15,224 nucleotides of DNA. It comes from Cocleimonas sp. Lineage in GTDB: Bacteria > Pseudomonadota > Gammaproteobacteria > Thiotrichales > Thiotrichaceae. Numbering within the stretch: position 1 is the first letter of the stretch; each line of letters opens with the position of its first letter. The position numbers and the translations under genes were made by a program. Below are positions 1 to 7,061 of this stretch, in pieces. The stretch is from assembly GCA_023145485.1 (NCBI GenBank), contig JAGLDT010000068.1, forward strand, positions 1 through 15,224, read 5' to 3'. The notes beneath the pieces were generated by a model that worked only from the letters and a program-made list of their open reading frames with translations, was not told where the DNA came from and ran no database searches.

Positions 1-2
1 TA

Positions 3-212
3 TTGAAGAACAAGGTTAACCGTGGCAATTCATCCCCTCAACTAAAGACAGAGGGGTTTTCTTGCCACCATTTTTATAAATTAAAGCACAAAGGTGCTGG
101 TTTAGGTCTAGCCATTAGTCAACGCTTATTAGCACTGCATCACATCCCGCTTGACGTCAGCAGTGAAGTGGGTAAAGGCACACGCTTTAGTTTTTGTTTA
201 CAGAAAGTTTAA
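3..212 (+). CDS. Sensor histidine kinase, C-terminal HATPase fragment, probably interrupted
   Basis: The last 40 or so residues are the end of a histidine kinase ATP-binding domain: a G2 box GAGLGLA at residues 31-37 of this frame and the terminal strand pattern SEVGKGTRFSFCL at 54-66. The preceding FYKL fits the F-box position of such kinases. The frame stays open to the left edge, but residues 1-22 are encoded by the palindrome and do not look like kinase. The native gene was therefore probably broken by a mobile element, with the N-box, dimerisation and sensor parts absent here. It lies just upstream of msrP on the same strand; in E. coli a two-component system (HprSR/YedVW) controls msrPQ, but a link here is inference. 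The start at 3 is arbitrary. Confidence 0.55.
   Translation: MKNKVNRGNSSPQLKTEGFSCHHFYKLKHKGAGLGLAISQRLLALHHIPLDVSSEVGKGTRFSFCLQKV
22..68. mobile_element. Composite palindrome, probable end of an IS200/IS605-type (TnpB) element
   Basis: Two nested perfect inverted repeats are seen: GTGGCAA at 22-28 with TTGCCAC at 62-68, and CCCCTC at 34-39 with GAGGGG at 51-56. Five-base spacers separate the two stems on each side and the loop is 11 bases. From memory, hairpins of this shape (a GGCAATTCATC left arm and a TTTTCTTGCC right arm) lie at the 3' end of TnpB-encoding IS200/IS605-family elements in many bacteria. The sequence changes directly into histidine kinase coding sequence just after the palindrome, as expected for an element end. 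Any transposase would lie off the left edge, so this could instead be a short non-autonomous copy. Confidence 0.55.
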
Positions 213-304
213 CTTTATGTGATTCTTTCTTTACTTTTGCGCGGTATCTTATCTCTCACAGTAAATCAAACGAGAAAAAACATTCAAACAACAATATAGC
301 CATA

Positions 305-332
305 TTGAACGATAAATATAGCGATTTATTAC
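305..332 (+). promoter_or_regulatory. Possible sigma70-type promoter for msrPQ
   Basis: TTGAAC at 305-310 and TATTAC at 327-332 are separated by 16 bases and lie about 50 bases before the msrP start. Both boxes match the consensus only partly and the region is very AT-rich, so chance is a real alternative. The rest of the 169-base gap between the kinase fragment and msrP shows no gene. Confidence 0.25.
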
Positions 333-381
333 AGAGCCGTGCAATGATAATAAATTATTATTCACATGATAGAGAATTGAA

Positions 382-1305
382 ATGCTAATCAAAAAAAAGA
401 AAGATTTACCCGATAATCAAGTGACTGATTATTCTATTTACCAAAGTCGCCGCCATTTCATGAAAACAATGGCAGGTTTAGGCTTAATGGCGACGGCGGG
501 AGGCATTATTCAACCCAGTTTTGCTAATACATCAAGGCAATTTTCTACTAATGAGAAACTAACCTCTTTCGATGATATTAGTAGTTATTGTAATTATTAT
601 GAATTTGGCACAGGAAAGTCTGATCCAAAGAAAAATGCACACAGTTTAGTCACCTCACCATGGTCAGTTGTTGTTGAGGGCGAATGTCAAAAACCAGGGA
701 AATATAATTTAGAGGATTTACTAAAGCCTGTGTCAATTGAGGAGCGCAACTATCGTTTTCGTTGCGTTGAAGGCTGGTCAATGGTCATTCCTTGGATGGG
801 GTTTCCCTTAGCAGAATTAATTAAGCGCATGAAGCCAACCTCAAAAGCAAAGTATGTCTATTTTGAAACCTTATTAGATCCTCAGCATATGCCAGGGCAA
901 AAAACAAAGGTATTGGATTGGCCCTATACTGAAGGTTTGCGTATGGATGAAGCAATGAATCCACTGACATTAATGGCAACAGGTCTTTATGGAAAAGACC
1001 TGTTGAATCAAAATGGTGCACCTTTGCGTTTAGTCGTACCATGGAAATACGGTTTTAAAAGTATAAAAAGTATCGCTAAAATACGCTTTATGGAGCATCA
1101 GCCTGTTAATTCATGGCAAAAAGCCAATATGACAGAGTACGGGTTTTACTCCAATGTGAATCCTCAAGTGAATCATCCTCGCTGGAGCCAACGCAAAGAA
1201 CGCCGTATTGGTGAATTTCGTAAACGTAAAACATTAATGTTTAATGGTTACTCTGAGCAAGTCGCATCCCTTTATAAAGGGATGGATTTAAAGAAAAATT
1301 TCTAA
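382..1305 (+). CDS. msrP: Periplasmic protein-methionine-sulfoxide reductase, catalytic subunit MsrP
   Basis: Molybdenum-molybdopterin enzyme of the sulfite oxidase family that reduces methionine sulfoxide in oxidised periplasmic proteins, with electrons from the membrane haem protein MsrQ. A Tat signal is clear: SRRHFMK at residues 22-28, then a hydrophobic stretch and a likely cleavage after Ala48 (PSFA). The cofactor region RFRCVEGWSM contains Cys128, the expected Mo ligand. The family signatures GAPLRLVVPWKYGFKSIKSI (212-231) and NPQVNHPRWSQ with ERRIG (260-277) are present. At 307 residues it is somewhat shorter than the E. coli protein, mostly at the N-terminus and linker, with no domain missing. 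msrQ follows 77 bases downstream, so the pair is likely co-transcribed. Residues 1-21, before the twin arginines, are Lys-rich. Confidence 0.95.
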   Translation: MLIKKKKDLPDNQVTDYSIYQSRRHFMKTMAGLGLMATAGGIIQPSFANTSRQFSTNEKLTSFDDISSYCNYYEFGTGKSDPKKNAHSLVTSPWSVVVEGECQKPGKYNLEDLLKPVSIEERNYRFRCVEGWSMVIPWMGFPLAELIKRMKPTSKAKYVYFETLLDPQHMPGQKTKVLDWPYTEGLRMDEAMNPLTLMATGLYGKDLLNQNGAPLRLVVPWKYGFKSIKSIAKIRFMEHQPVNSWQKANMTEYGFYSNVNPQVNHPRWSQRKERRIGEFRKRKTLMFNGYSEQVASLYKGMDLKKNF

Positions 1306-1382
1306 AACTTAAGCGGGCAAGGTGAATAACTTAATTACTTGAACGTTCCTACTTCCCTCAGAAAGCAACTGGATAAATAACA

Positions 1383-1994
1383 ATGAAAATACCAGAAAAA
1401 ATATTCACACGAATTTTTAAACCGCTTATTTTTATTCTCCTGTTACTCCCTGCTCTCTCTCTAGGATGGGAATTTTGGCAAGATAACTTGGGTGCAAATC
1501 CTTTAGAAGCAATTATACGAAATTTGGGCGATTGGGCTTTACGCATTTTATTATTCACCTTAGCCCTTTCCCCTCTGCGACGCTTAATAGGCTGGGGACA
1601 AATACTACGATTACGTCGTATGGTAGGGTTATTTGCCTATTTTTATACGATCTTGCACCTACTCGGCTATGTATGGCTGGATCAGTTTTTTGATTGGACT
1701 GATATTGGTTACGACATTCTTGAGCGTCCTTTCATCACTATCGGCATGATTTCTGTGTTATTACTCACACCATTAGCCATTACCTCAACAAAAGGCATGA
1801 TTCGACGCATGGGTAAACATTGGAAACGTCTACATCAACTAATCTACTTGATTGGTATTCTGACCATCATTCACTTCTTTTGGATGGTGAAATTAGATGT
1901 GTCAGAACCCACTCTTTATGCCGTTATTTTAGCCATTTTGCTGGGAGAAAGAATCGTCAATCACTTCCTAACGTATCATCGGAAGTCGCTATAA
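1383..1994 (+). CDS. msrQ: Haem-binding membrane subunit MsrQ of the MsrPQ system
   Basis: Inner-membrane b-type cytochrome of the ferric reductase-like transmembrane family that passes electrons from the respiratory chain or flavin reductases to MsrP. About six hydrophobic segments are visible: roughly residues 13-29, 52-63, 81-97, 116-134, 152-168 and 176-189. Conserved histidines lie where the family binds haem: His92 (YTILHLLGY), His151 (KRLHQLIY) and His164 (IIHFFW). The WKRLHQLIYL signature, the SPLRR loop at 63-67 and the length of 203 residues match the family. It follows msrP on the same strand and ends 21 bases short of yhbY, which converges on it. No clear terminator lies in that small gap, so msrPQ transcription may run antisense into yhbY. 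Confidence 0.93.
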   Translation: MKIPEKIFTRIFKPLIFILLLLPALSLGWEFWQDNLGANPLEAIIRNLGDWALRILLFTLALSPLRRLIGWGQILRLRRMVGLFAYFYTILHLLGYVWLDQFFDWTDIGYDILERPFITIGMISVLLLTPLAITSTKGMIRRMGKHWKRLHQLIYLIGILTIIHFFWMVKLDVSEPTLYAVILAILLGERIVNHFLTYHRKSL

Positions 1995-2015
1995 ATTTTT
2001 ATATCTTTTTAAAAA

Positions 2016-2315
2016 TCAACTCAAGCCATCAAGCTTTCCTTTCTGTGGATTGAAACGATACAGCACAGCGATATTACCAATTCGCTGAACGAGTATGGCA
2101 TTATGAGTTGTTACTATTTGCTCAATGAGTTCATCACGGGCATCTCGATCTCCTAAACCTACCTTAATTTTAATCAATTGATGGTATTTAATTGCATTTG
2201 CAACCTCATTATCAATGCTTTCCTTCATGCCGTGTTGACCAATCATGACTACAGGCTTGAGTGAATGCGCCATTCCCTTGAGTTGCTTCTTTTGTGTATT
2301 TGATAAATTATTCAT
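2016..2315 (-). CDS. yhbY: YhbY family RNA-binding protein (CRM domain), ribosome assembly
   Basis: A 99-residue protein made of a single CRM domain, an RNA-binding fold found on pre-50S ribosomal particles in E. coli. The GxxG loop is GQHG at residues 26-29, after the strand LKPVVMIG. The remaining order of IDNEVANAIKYHQLIKIKV followed by a final strand NIAVLYRFNP fits the family. The start agrees with the E. coli protein, which also opens with Met-Asn and a TKQK/TQKK stretch. In many gammaproteobacteria yhbY is divergent from ftsJ-ftsH; here it is divergent from an unrelated lipoprotein gene. There is no good ribosome binding site, and a TATAAT box sits 8 bases before the ATG, so the mRNA may be leaderless. 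Confidence 0.93.
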   Translation of the reverse strand: MNNLSNTQKKQLKGMAHSLKPVVMIGQHGMKESIDNEVANAIKYHQLIKIKVGLGDRDARDELIEQIVTTHNAILVQRIGNIAVLYRFNPQKGKLDGLS

Positions 2316-2322
2316 AAGCGGG

Positions 2323-2328
2323 ATTATA
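2323..2328 (-). promoter_or_regulatory. -10 box (TATAAT) of yhbY, possible leaderless transcript
   Basis: On the minus strand a perfect TATAAT spans 2328 to 2323 and the yhbY ATG begins at 2315. Transcription starting about seven bases after the -10 box would begin at or next to the start codon. No convincing -35 box is seen at the usual spacing. The rest of the 177-base gap to the lipoprotein gene is AT-rich with no gene. Confidence 0.4.
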
Positions 2329-2492
2329 GCCTTTCATGGAAATTATAGAAGAGCCTATAAAAAAGAAAATAAAAAGAAGGGAAATCGTATTGTTAAAGGC
2401 TATGATTCACTACTTCCTATGTTCCCCTCGGCTCGATGCAGAAACTCCCCCCTCAATGATGAGCTGAATTAACCTAAAGTAGTTTAAACTCT

Positions 2493-3140
2493 ATGAAATA
2501 TTTATTTTTTATATTATTGGCACTTTTAACCGCCTGCGAGCCAAGAGAACGAGACACTAAAAATCTACCATGGAAAGTATCCATAACAGAGTCGGGTGCA
2601 ACCAACGTTTTTGATATTGCCGTCGGTGAGGTGACATTAAAGGAATTAAGTATCCGATTAAAAAAAATAGCTGATACTGCGCTGTTTCAGACCCCCAAAG
2701 GCAGTCTAAGCATTGAGTCTTATTTTGGAAAAACGACCATTGGTTTATTGGAAGGACGTATTATTGCTGATTTAGATGCGAATGATGAATTTCTTAAAGC
2801 AGAACTTAATCATGCCAAAGACCGAGACTCAACACCGAATAACAACTGGAAATATCAACTAAGTACTGAAGGTGCTAGAGAAATAGTTAGTATGAGAATT
2901 TGGCGACTGGTGTATATACCGATTGCTGAATATGAAGAAAAGCAAATCAAATTTTTTGGTAAGCCAAAAGAAATTATTAACGTCACTAAAACAGCCCAAT
3001 ATCGCCTCTTTCCCGATAAAGGCATTGCCCTATTATGGGATACCGATGGAGGGGAAATCTTCTATTATGTTGCCCCGAAGGACTTTCCCCAATTAAAAGC
3101 TAGTTTACCCATGGAAATTGTACGCCCTAAAGAAGATTAG
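2493..3140 (+). CDS. Conserved-looking lipoprotein of unknown function
   Basis: Function not recognised. The N-terminus is a lipoprotein signal: Met-Lys-Tyr, a hydrophobic run, then a lipobox LTAC with the acylated cysteine at residue 15. Glu-Pro follows rather than Asp, so an outer-membrane location is plausible. The remaining 200 residues are soluble, mixed alpha/beta, with no internal membrane segment or cysteine. Distinctive stretches are LPWKVSITESG (25-35), VTLKELSIRLKK (47-58) and, near the end, FPDKGIALLWD, TDGGEIFYYVAPKDF. I recall similar LPW...KGL...YVAPxDF proteins as uncharacterised in other gammaproteobacteria, but this is from memory. It converges on spoT with 10 bases between stops and is probably transcribed alone. 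No strong ribosome binding site precedes the ATG, though the lipobox position supports this start. Confidence 0.8.
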   Translation: MKYLFFILLALLTACEPRERDTKNLPWKVSITESGATNVFDIAVGEVTLKELSIRLKKIADTALFQTPKGSLSIESYFGKTTIGLLEGRIIADLDANDEFLKAELNHAKDRDSTPNNNWKYQLSTEGAREIVSMRIWRLVYIPIAEYEEKQIKFFGKPKEIINVTKTAQYRLFPDKGIALLWDTDGGEIFYYVAPKDFPQLKASLPMEIVRPKED

Positions 3141-3150
3141 GAGCCTGAGC

Positions 3151-5325
3151 TTAAAATGCTCTCTTGATCTTAATAACATCACTAAGCCCTTTTAAGCCAT
3201 AAATAATGTCATGCAAGCGATTGCTATCCTTAACTTGTAGCAGAAAGTACATTTCTTTGACTTGGCCATCACCTGAAATGGATAAATCTTCAATATTGAC
3301 TTTCATTTTATTAAGCAGGTTGGTGATGTTGAATAACACGCCGTAATGGTTGTTAACGAAAACTTTTATTGGCGCAAGAAAAGACTCATTAGTATTTTCC
3401 CTCCATGCAAGACTAAAGGTGTTTTCACTTGAGATGAGTAGCCTAGGACAACCGACTCGATGGACTGCTAAACCAATTTCAGGATCTAACATAGCCAGTA
3501 GCGTATCACCAGGAATAGGATGACAACAATGCTGTAAGTTTACGGCTAAACCTTCCGTACTTTTGATAATCAAAGCCTTGTTATTAGGATGAGTGGCAAT
3601 AAGATCACCGTGCTGATTAAGCAAACGACGACTGACTAATTTAGAGCATTGATTTCCTTTCGCAATTTCATAGAATAAATGAGTTTTATTCTTAAGCGAT
3701 AAAGTACAGAGTATTTTTTTCCACTGCATTGTGGGAATATCATTTAGGTCGCTTTGTAATGTCTTAAGCGCAACTTGTAATAATCGTCGCCCCATCGCTT
3801 GAAAATCTTCAGCTTTGGTGCTTTTAATCCAATAACGAATCGCAGAACGTGCTTTTCCTGTTACGACAAACTTAAGCCAAGCAGGTTGTGGTGTAGCCGT
3901 TTTATCCGTAATAATTTTAACAGTTGCTCCATTATACAACTTTAAATTTAATGGCACTCGCCGATCATTAACATAGGCTCCAAGACAGTGATGCCCAATT
4001 TTTGAATGAATAGCATAAGCAAAATCAACAGGTGTGGCTCCATTGGGTAATATTTTAGTATCACCTTTAGGCGTGGAGATATAAATCTCATTGAGGAATA
4101 AGTCCGCTTTCATATCCTCTAAAAACTCAGCATCTGTGCTATGTGTTTTTTGAATATCCTCCACCTGCATTAACCAACGATCCAAATGTTTATGCAACTC
4201 TTGAACTTGATCTTCCATTTCTGGGAAACGCCAGTGAGAAGTGATGCCATATTGAGCCAAATAGTGCATTTGACGACTTTGAATCAGGACACGTACTAAC
4301 TGATGACGAGGTGTTGTTACGCTTGTTTCTATTGCTTGAAAACCGTAAATCTTAGGTGTGGCAATAAAATCTTTAAAGGTACCGATTTTAGGATGATAGA
4401 GACCATGAATAACGCCTAGCGCCTGATAACAGTTCATTTTATCATTCACTAAAATACGAATTTGTAGCGGCTCATTGTATTGATTTATATATTTTTTGCC
4501 TTTTCTTGACTTAATCCGCAGATAAAGTCGATAGAGGTTTTTTTTCCATACAGGCAATTCAGCATCAATGCCTTTATCAGCCAAGGTTTCAATAATTTCA
4601 TGGCGAATTTTAATATGAGCATCACCCTGCCTTTCATTATAAACCTGCATCATTTTTTGCAAGGTTTTAAAACGCCAAGGGTGTAAATGTTCAAAAGCGG
4701 TCATTTGCAAATCAGTCCGCATGGCATTCATTCCCATACGGCGAGCTAATGGAACATGAATATTTAATGTTTCCAAAGAAATACGGCGCTGTTTGAGACG
4801 AGGCATAGAGCCTAATGTATTGATATTGTGCTGACGGTCTGCTAATTTAATTAACACAACTCGAAAGTCGTGCGTCATCGCCACCATCATTTTATGAAAA
4901 CTGGCCGCCGAAGCACTTTCTCTATCGGTAAACTCACCGCTTGCTAGCTTGGTAACACCATCAACTAGATCCGCTGTTTTTTGCCCAAACCGCTGGGTGA
5001 TTTCTAGTTTAGTATGCTCAGTATCTTCGATAACATCATGCAATAAAGCAGCGCAAATCGTATCGGCATCCATATGCATATCCGCAAGAAGATAAGCAAC
5101 CGTTAGTGGGTGAAAAATATAGGCTTCACCTGATTTTCGCGTTACACCGTTATGCGCCTCTGCGGCAAATAAAAACGCATCATAAATACGACATGTCTCT
5201 TGGCGTGATAAATACTGTTCAATAACCTCACATAAATGAGAAATTTTTAAGGTCTTACCAATTAACTTGCTAACTTCAACTAGACTAGCTGTATTGCAAA
5301 AATAAGGAATATAAAGCTCTTTCAT
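3151..5325 (-). CDS. spoT: SpoT/RelA homologue with intact ppGpp hydrolase and degenerate synthetase domain
   Basis: Controls the alarmone (p)ppGpp. The N-terminal HD hydrolase is complete: His72 (FHP), His96-Asp97 and Glu100-Asp101 in LLHDVIEDT, and Asp163 in LADRQHN. The synthetase region (about 240-365) is eroded. The usual YQSLH is FQAIE (329-333). The Glu of the EVQIRT motif is Arg345 in RVLIQS. The Asp of the DIYAFR-type motif is Glu285, and the GRxKHLYS substrate loop is changed to WKKNLYR. TGS (about 406-470), a helical segment, the Cys-containing region with HCCHPIPGD (599-607), and ACT (about 649-722) all remain. Length (724) is near the family norm. It follows rpoZ by 9 bases on the same strand, the usual gammaproteobacterial arrangement. 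The ATG lacks a good ribosome binding site and the first 25 residues exceed E. coli SpoT, so a later non-ATG start is possible. Confidence 0.93.
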   Translation of the reverse strand: MKELYIPYFCNTASLVEVSKLIGKTLKISHLCEVIEQYLSRQETCRIYDAFLFAAEAHNGVTRKSGEAYIFHPLTVAYLLADMHMDADTICAALLHDVIEDTEHTKLEITQRFGQKTADLVDGVTKLASGEFTDRESASAASFHKMMVAMTHDFRVVLIKLADRQHNINTLGSMPRLKQRRISLETLNIHVPLARRMGMNAMRTDLQMTAFEHLHPWRFKTLQKMMQVYNERQGDAHIKIRHEIIETLADKGIDAELPVWKKNLYRLYLRIKSRKGKKYINQYNEPLQIRILVNDKMNCYQALGVIHGLYHPKIGTFKDFIATPKIYGFQAIETSVTTPRHQLVRVLIQSRQMHYLAQYGITSHWRFPEMEDQVQELHKHLDRWLMQVEDIQKTHSTDAEFLEDMKADLFLNEIYISTPKGDTKILPNGATPVDFAYAIHSKIGHHCLGAYVNDRRVPLNLKLYNGATVKIITDKTATPQPAWLKFVVTGKARSAIRYWIKSTKAEDFQAMGRRLLQVALKTLQSDLNDIPTMQWKKILCTLSLKNKTHLFYEIAKGNQCSKLVSRRLLNQHGDLIATHPNNKALIIKSTEGLAVNLQHCCHPIPGDTLLAMLDPEIGLAVHRVGCPRLLISSENTFSLAWRENTNESFLAPIKVFVNNHYGVLFNITNLLNKMKVNIEDLSISGDGQVKEMYFLLQVKDSNRLHDIIYGLKGLSDVIKIKRAF

Positions 5326-5334
5326 AATGATATT

Positions 5335-5604
5335 TTAGCCAAATCGTATCTCTACTGGTTTAGCCTCAACATGTTCTGAAACCGTTTCATTGATAGCATC
5401 AGCTTCTCGTTGTGCAGCAACGGATTCAGGTGTGATATTCTTAGCTAATTCACGCAGTGCAATCACCGTTGGCTTATCCCCATCTTCATCGACTAAAGGT
5501 TGCGCCCCTCTTTCAATAGCTCGCGCACGCTTAGACGCTTTCAAAACTAAATTATAATTTGTGTCTATATGCTTAAGACAATCTTCGACTGTTACTCTGG
5601 CCAT
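5335..5604 (-). CDS. rpoZ: RNA polymerase omega subunit
   Basis: Small subunit that helps assemble RNA polymerase by chaperoning beta prime. The N-terminus MARVTVEDCLKHIDTNYNLV and the RARAIERGAQPLV segment with DKPTVIALRELA are the family hallmark. Length (89 residues) is typical. The tail, rich in Ala, Glu and Val, is the normally variable part. GGTGA lies just before the ATG as ribosome binding site. It leads the rpoZ-spoT operon. The gmk gene that often precedes rpoZ is absent: hemH lies divergently upstream instead. Confidence 0.96.
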   Translation of the reverse strand: MARVTVEDCLKHIDTNYNLVLKASKRARAIERGAQPLVDEDGDKPTVIALRELAKNITPESVAAQREADAINETVSEHVEAKPVEIRFG

Positions 5605-5697
5605 TTTTTCACCATTTATTTAAATTATTAATTTTTAAGCAGAAATTTGAAAAAACTTCTCTTAGTATTACGATAAAATCTCATTATCATCCGAAGA

Positions 5698-5727
5698 ATT
5701 ATAATCTTATCTACAGAAAAGCGACAA
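5698..5727 (-). promoter_or_regulatory. Probable sigma70 promoter of rpoZ-spoT
   Basis: On the minus strand, TTGTCG (5727 to 5722) and a perfect TATAAT (5703 to 5698) are 18 bases apart. This places the transcript start about 85-90 bases before the rpoZ ATG. It is the best promoter match in the 344-base rpoZ/hemH gap. The rest of that gap is AT-rich, with no gene apart from the hemH control region described separately. Confidence 0.5.
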
Positions 5728-5878
5728 CTTTATCTGATTTTATTAAAATAATAGATTATATTAATAGCAAGATTGTTAGTTTTTATTCAGAATAACGCAG
5801 AGATTACCAAATAATACCTAAACGTGAGAAGAGATGAATTTTTCACTTTTTTGTAAATAAAGGTTAGTTTGATGAGCC

Positions 5879-5903
5879 TTATAAGTCAAACCTGACTTAT
5901 AAT
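5879..5903 (+). promoter_or_regulatory. Inverted repeat overlapping the -10 box of hemH, candidate operator
   Basis: TTATAAGTC at 5879-5887 and GACTTATAA at 5894-5902 form a perfect inverted repeat with a six-base spacer. The right arm contains a consensus TATAAT (5898-5903), about 45 bases before the hemH ATG. No good -35 box is present at 16-18 bases, which suits a promoter needing an activator or one blocked by a repressor. The cognate regulator is not identified; it does not match the Fur or FNR consensus I know. Confidence 0.45.
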
Positions 5904-5948
5904 TTAGCGTACTAAAAATGATAGAAATTAATAATTTGAGAGGAAAAA

Positions 5949-7061
5949 ATGAGGCGATATAGTGGCGAGGATGGCTTCTTTCATGGAAAAGAAGAAGCAA
6001 CGGGCATTTTATTGGTTAATTTAGGTACACCTGCAGCCGCAACAACATCAGCAGTGAGGCGTTACCTGAGGCAGTTTTTATCAGACCCGCGCGTGGTTGA
6101 AATTCCACGTTTGATTTGGCTACCTATTTTATATGCTTTTGTGTTACCACGTCGCCCTGCTGAGAGTGCGAAGTTGTATGAGTCGGTATGGACAAAAGAA
6201 GGCTCGCCATTACTTCTCTTTAGTAAGAAGCAACAACAAGCAATTCAACAAGAAATGCAATCTCGCTTTGGCGGCAAAATTATTGTTGAGTTGGGTATGC
6301 GCTATGGAGAGCCAAGTATAGAATCCGCGTTGGATAGTTTAAAAAAACAAGGGGTAAGGCGCTTATTAGTGTTACCACTTTACCCCCAATATTCTGCGAC
6401 AACCACGGCAACTAGTTATGATGAGGTCAACCGTGTATTGAGTCGGTGGCGGTGGCTTCCTGAGATGCGTTTTGTAGGACAATATCATGACCATCCTTCT
6501 TATATAGAAGCACTAGCACGAAGTGTTACGACGCATTGGGAAAAAAATTTACGAGGGCAACTACTATTAATGTCATTTCATGGTTTACCAAAAAGAAATC
6601 TTGATTTGGGAGACCCTTATTATTGTCATTGTCAAAAAACTGCACGCTTATTAGCAAAAAAACTAGGATTAAAAAAAGACCAGTACCTTGTTAGTTTCCA
6701 ATCACGTTTTGGCAAAGCAGAATGGATAAAACCCTATACCGATAAAACACTAAAAGAATTACCCGCAAAAGGGATTAAAAAAATTGATGTTATCTGTCCA
6801 GGCTTTCCCGCTGATTGTTTGGAAACACTAGAAGAAATGAAAATACAAAATGGAGAGATATTTTTACAAGCAGGTGGTGAAACGTATCGTTATATAGCCG
6901 CACTAAATCATCATCCTGATCACATTCATGCACTCAGTGATATTATTCAAAAACACTCTCAAGGTTGGGCTGAAACCTCAAATAATTGGTATCAACCCGC
7001 TATTAATAAGAGTAACAAAGCAACACAACAACGGGCAAAAGAGAAAGGGGCAGACTTATGA
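5949..7061 (+). CDS. hemH: Ferrochelatase
   Basis: Inserts ferrous iron into protoporphyrin IX, the last step of protohaem synthesis, at the inner face of the cytoplasmic membrane. Conserved features in order: GILLVNLGTP (19-28), YPQYSATTTA (145-154), MSFHGLPKR with the metal-site His211, GDPYYCHC (221-228), VSFQSRFG (248-255), and CPGFPADCLETLEE with the acidic residues of the active site (283-296). Length of 370 is normal, with a short Lys/Gln-rich C-terminal tail after about residue 345. AGGA lies five bases before the ATG, which supports this start. The stop overlaps the start of the next gene (ATGA), so it leads a three-gene operon with the CinA-like and LpxL-like genes. Haem demand fits the c- and b-type cytochromes encoded nearby (cytochrome c4, MsrQ). 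Confidence 0.96.
   Translation: MRRYSGEDGFFHGKEEATGILLVNLGTPAAATTSAVRRYLRQFLSDPRVVEIPRLIWLPILYAFVLPRRPAESAKLYESVWTKEGSPLLLFSKKQQQAIQQEMQSRFGGKIIVELGMRYGEPSIESALDSLKKQGVRRLLVLPLYPQYSATTTATSYDEVNRVLSRWRWLPEMRFVGQYHDHPSYIEALARSVTTHWEKNLRGQLLLMSFHGLPKRNLDLGDPYYCHCQKTARLLAKKLGLKKDQYLVSFQSRFGKAEWIKPYTDKTLKELPAKGIKKIDVICPGFPADCLETLEEMKIQNGEIFLQAGGETYRYIAALNHHPDHIHALSDIIQKHSQGWAETSNNWYQPAINKSNKATQQRAKEKGADL

Noticed and set aside
194..388. 64-residue plus-strand frame between the kinase fragment and msrP
   Set aside because: It overlaps the kinase end and the msrP start, has low-complexity AT-rich codons and no family features.
5879..5902. Fur, FNR or IscR site at hemH
   Set aside because: Half-sites TTATAAGTC/GACTTATAA do not match the consensus sequences of these regulators; the IscR type 1 half-sites would have the opposite orientation.
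5818..6000. Minus-strand frame across the hemH promoter
   Set aside because: It overlaps the hemH start and the palindrome antisense, and has no recognisable features.
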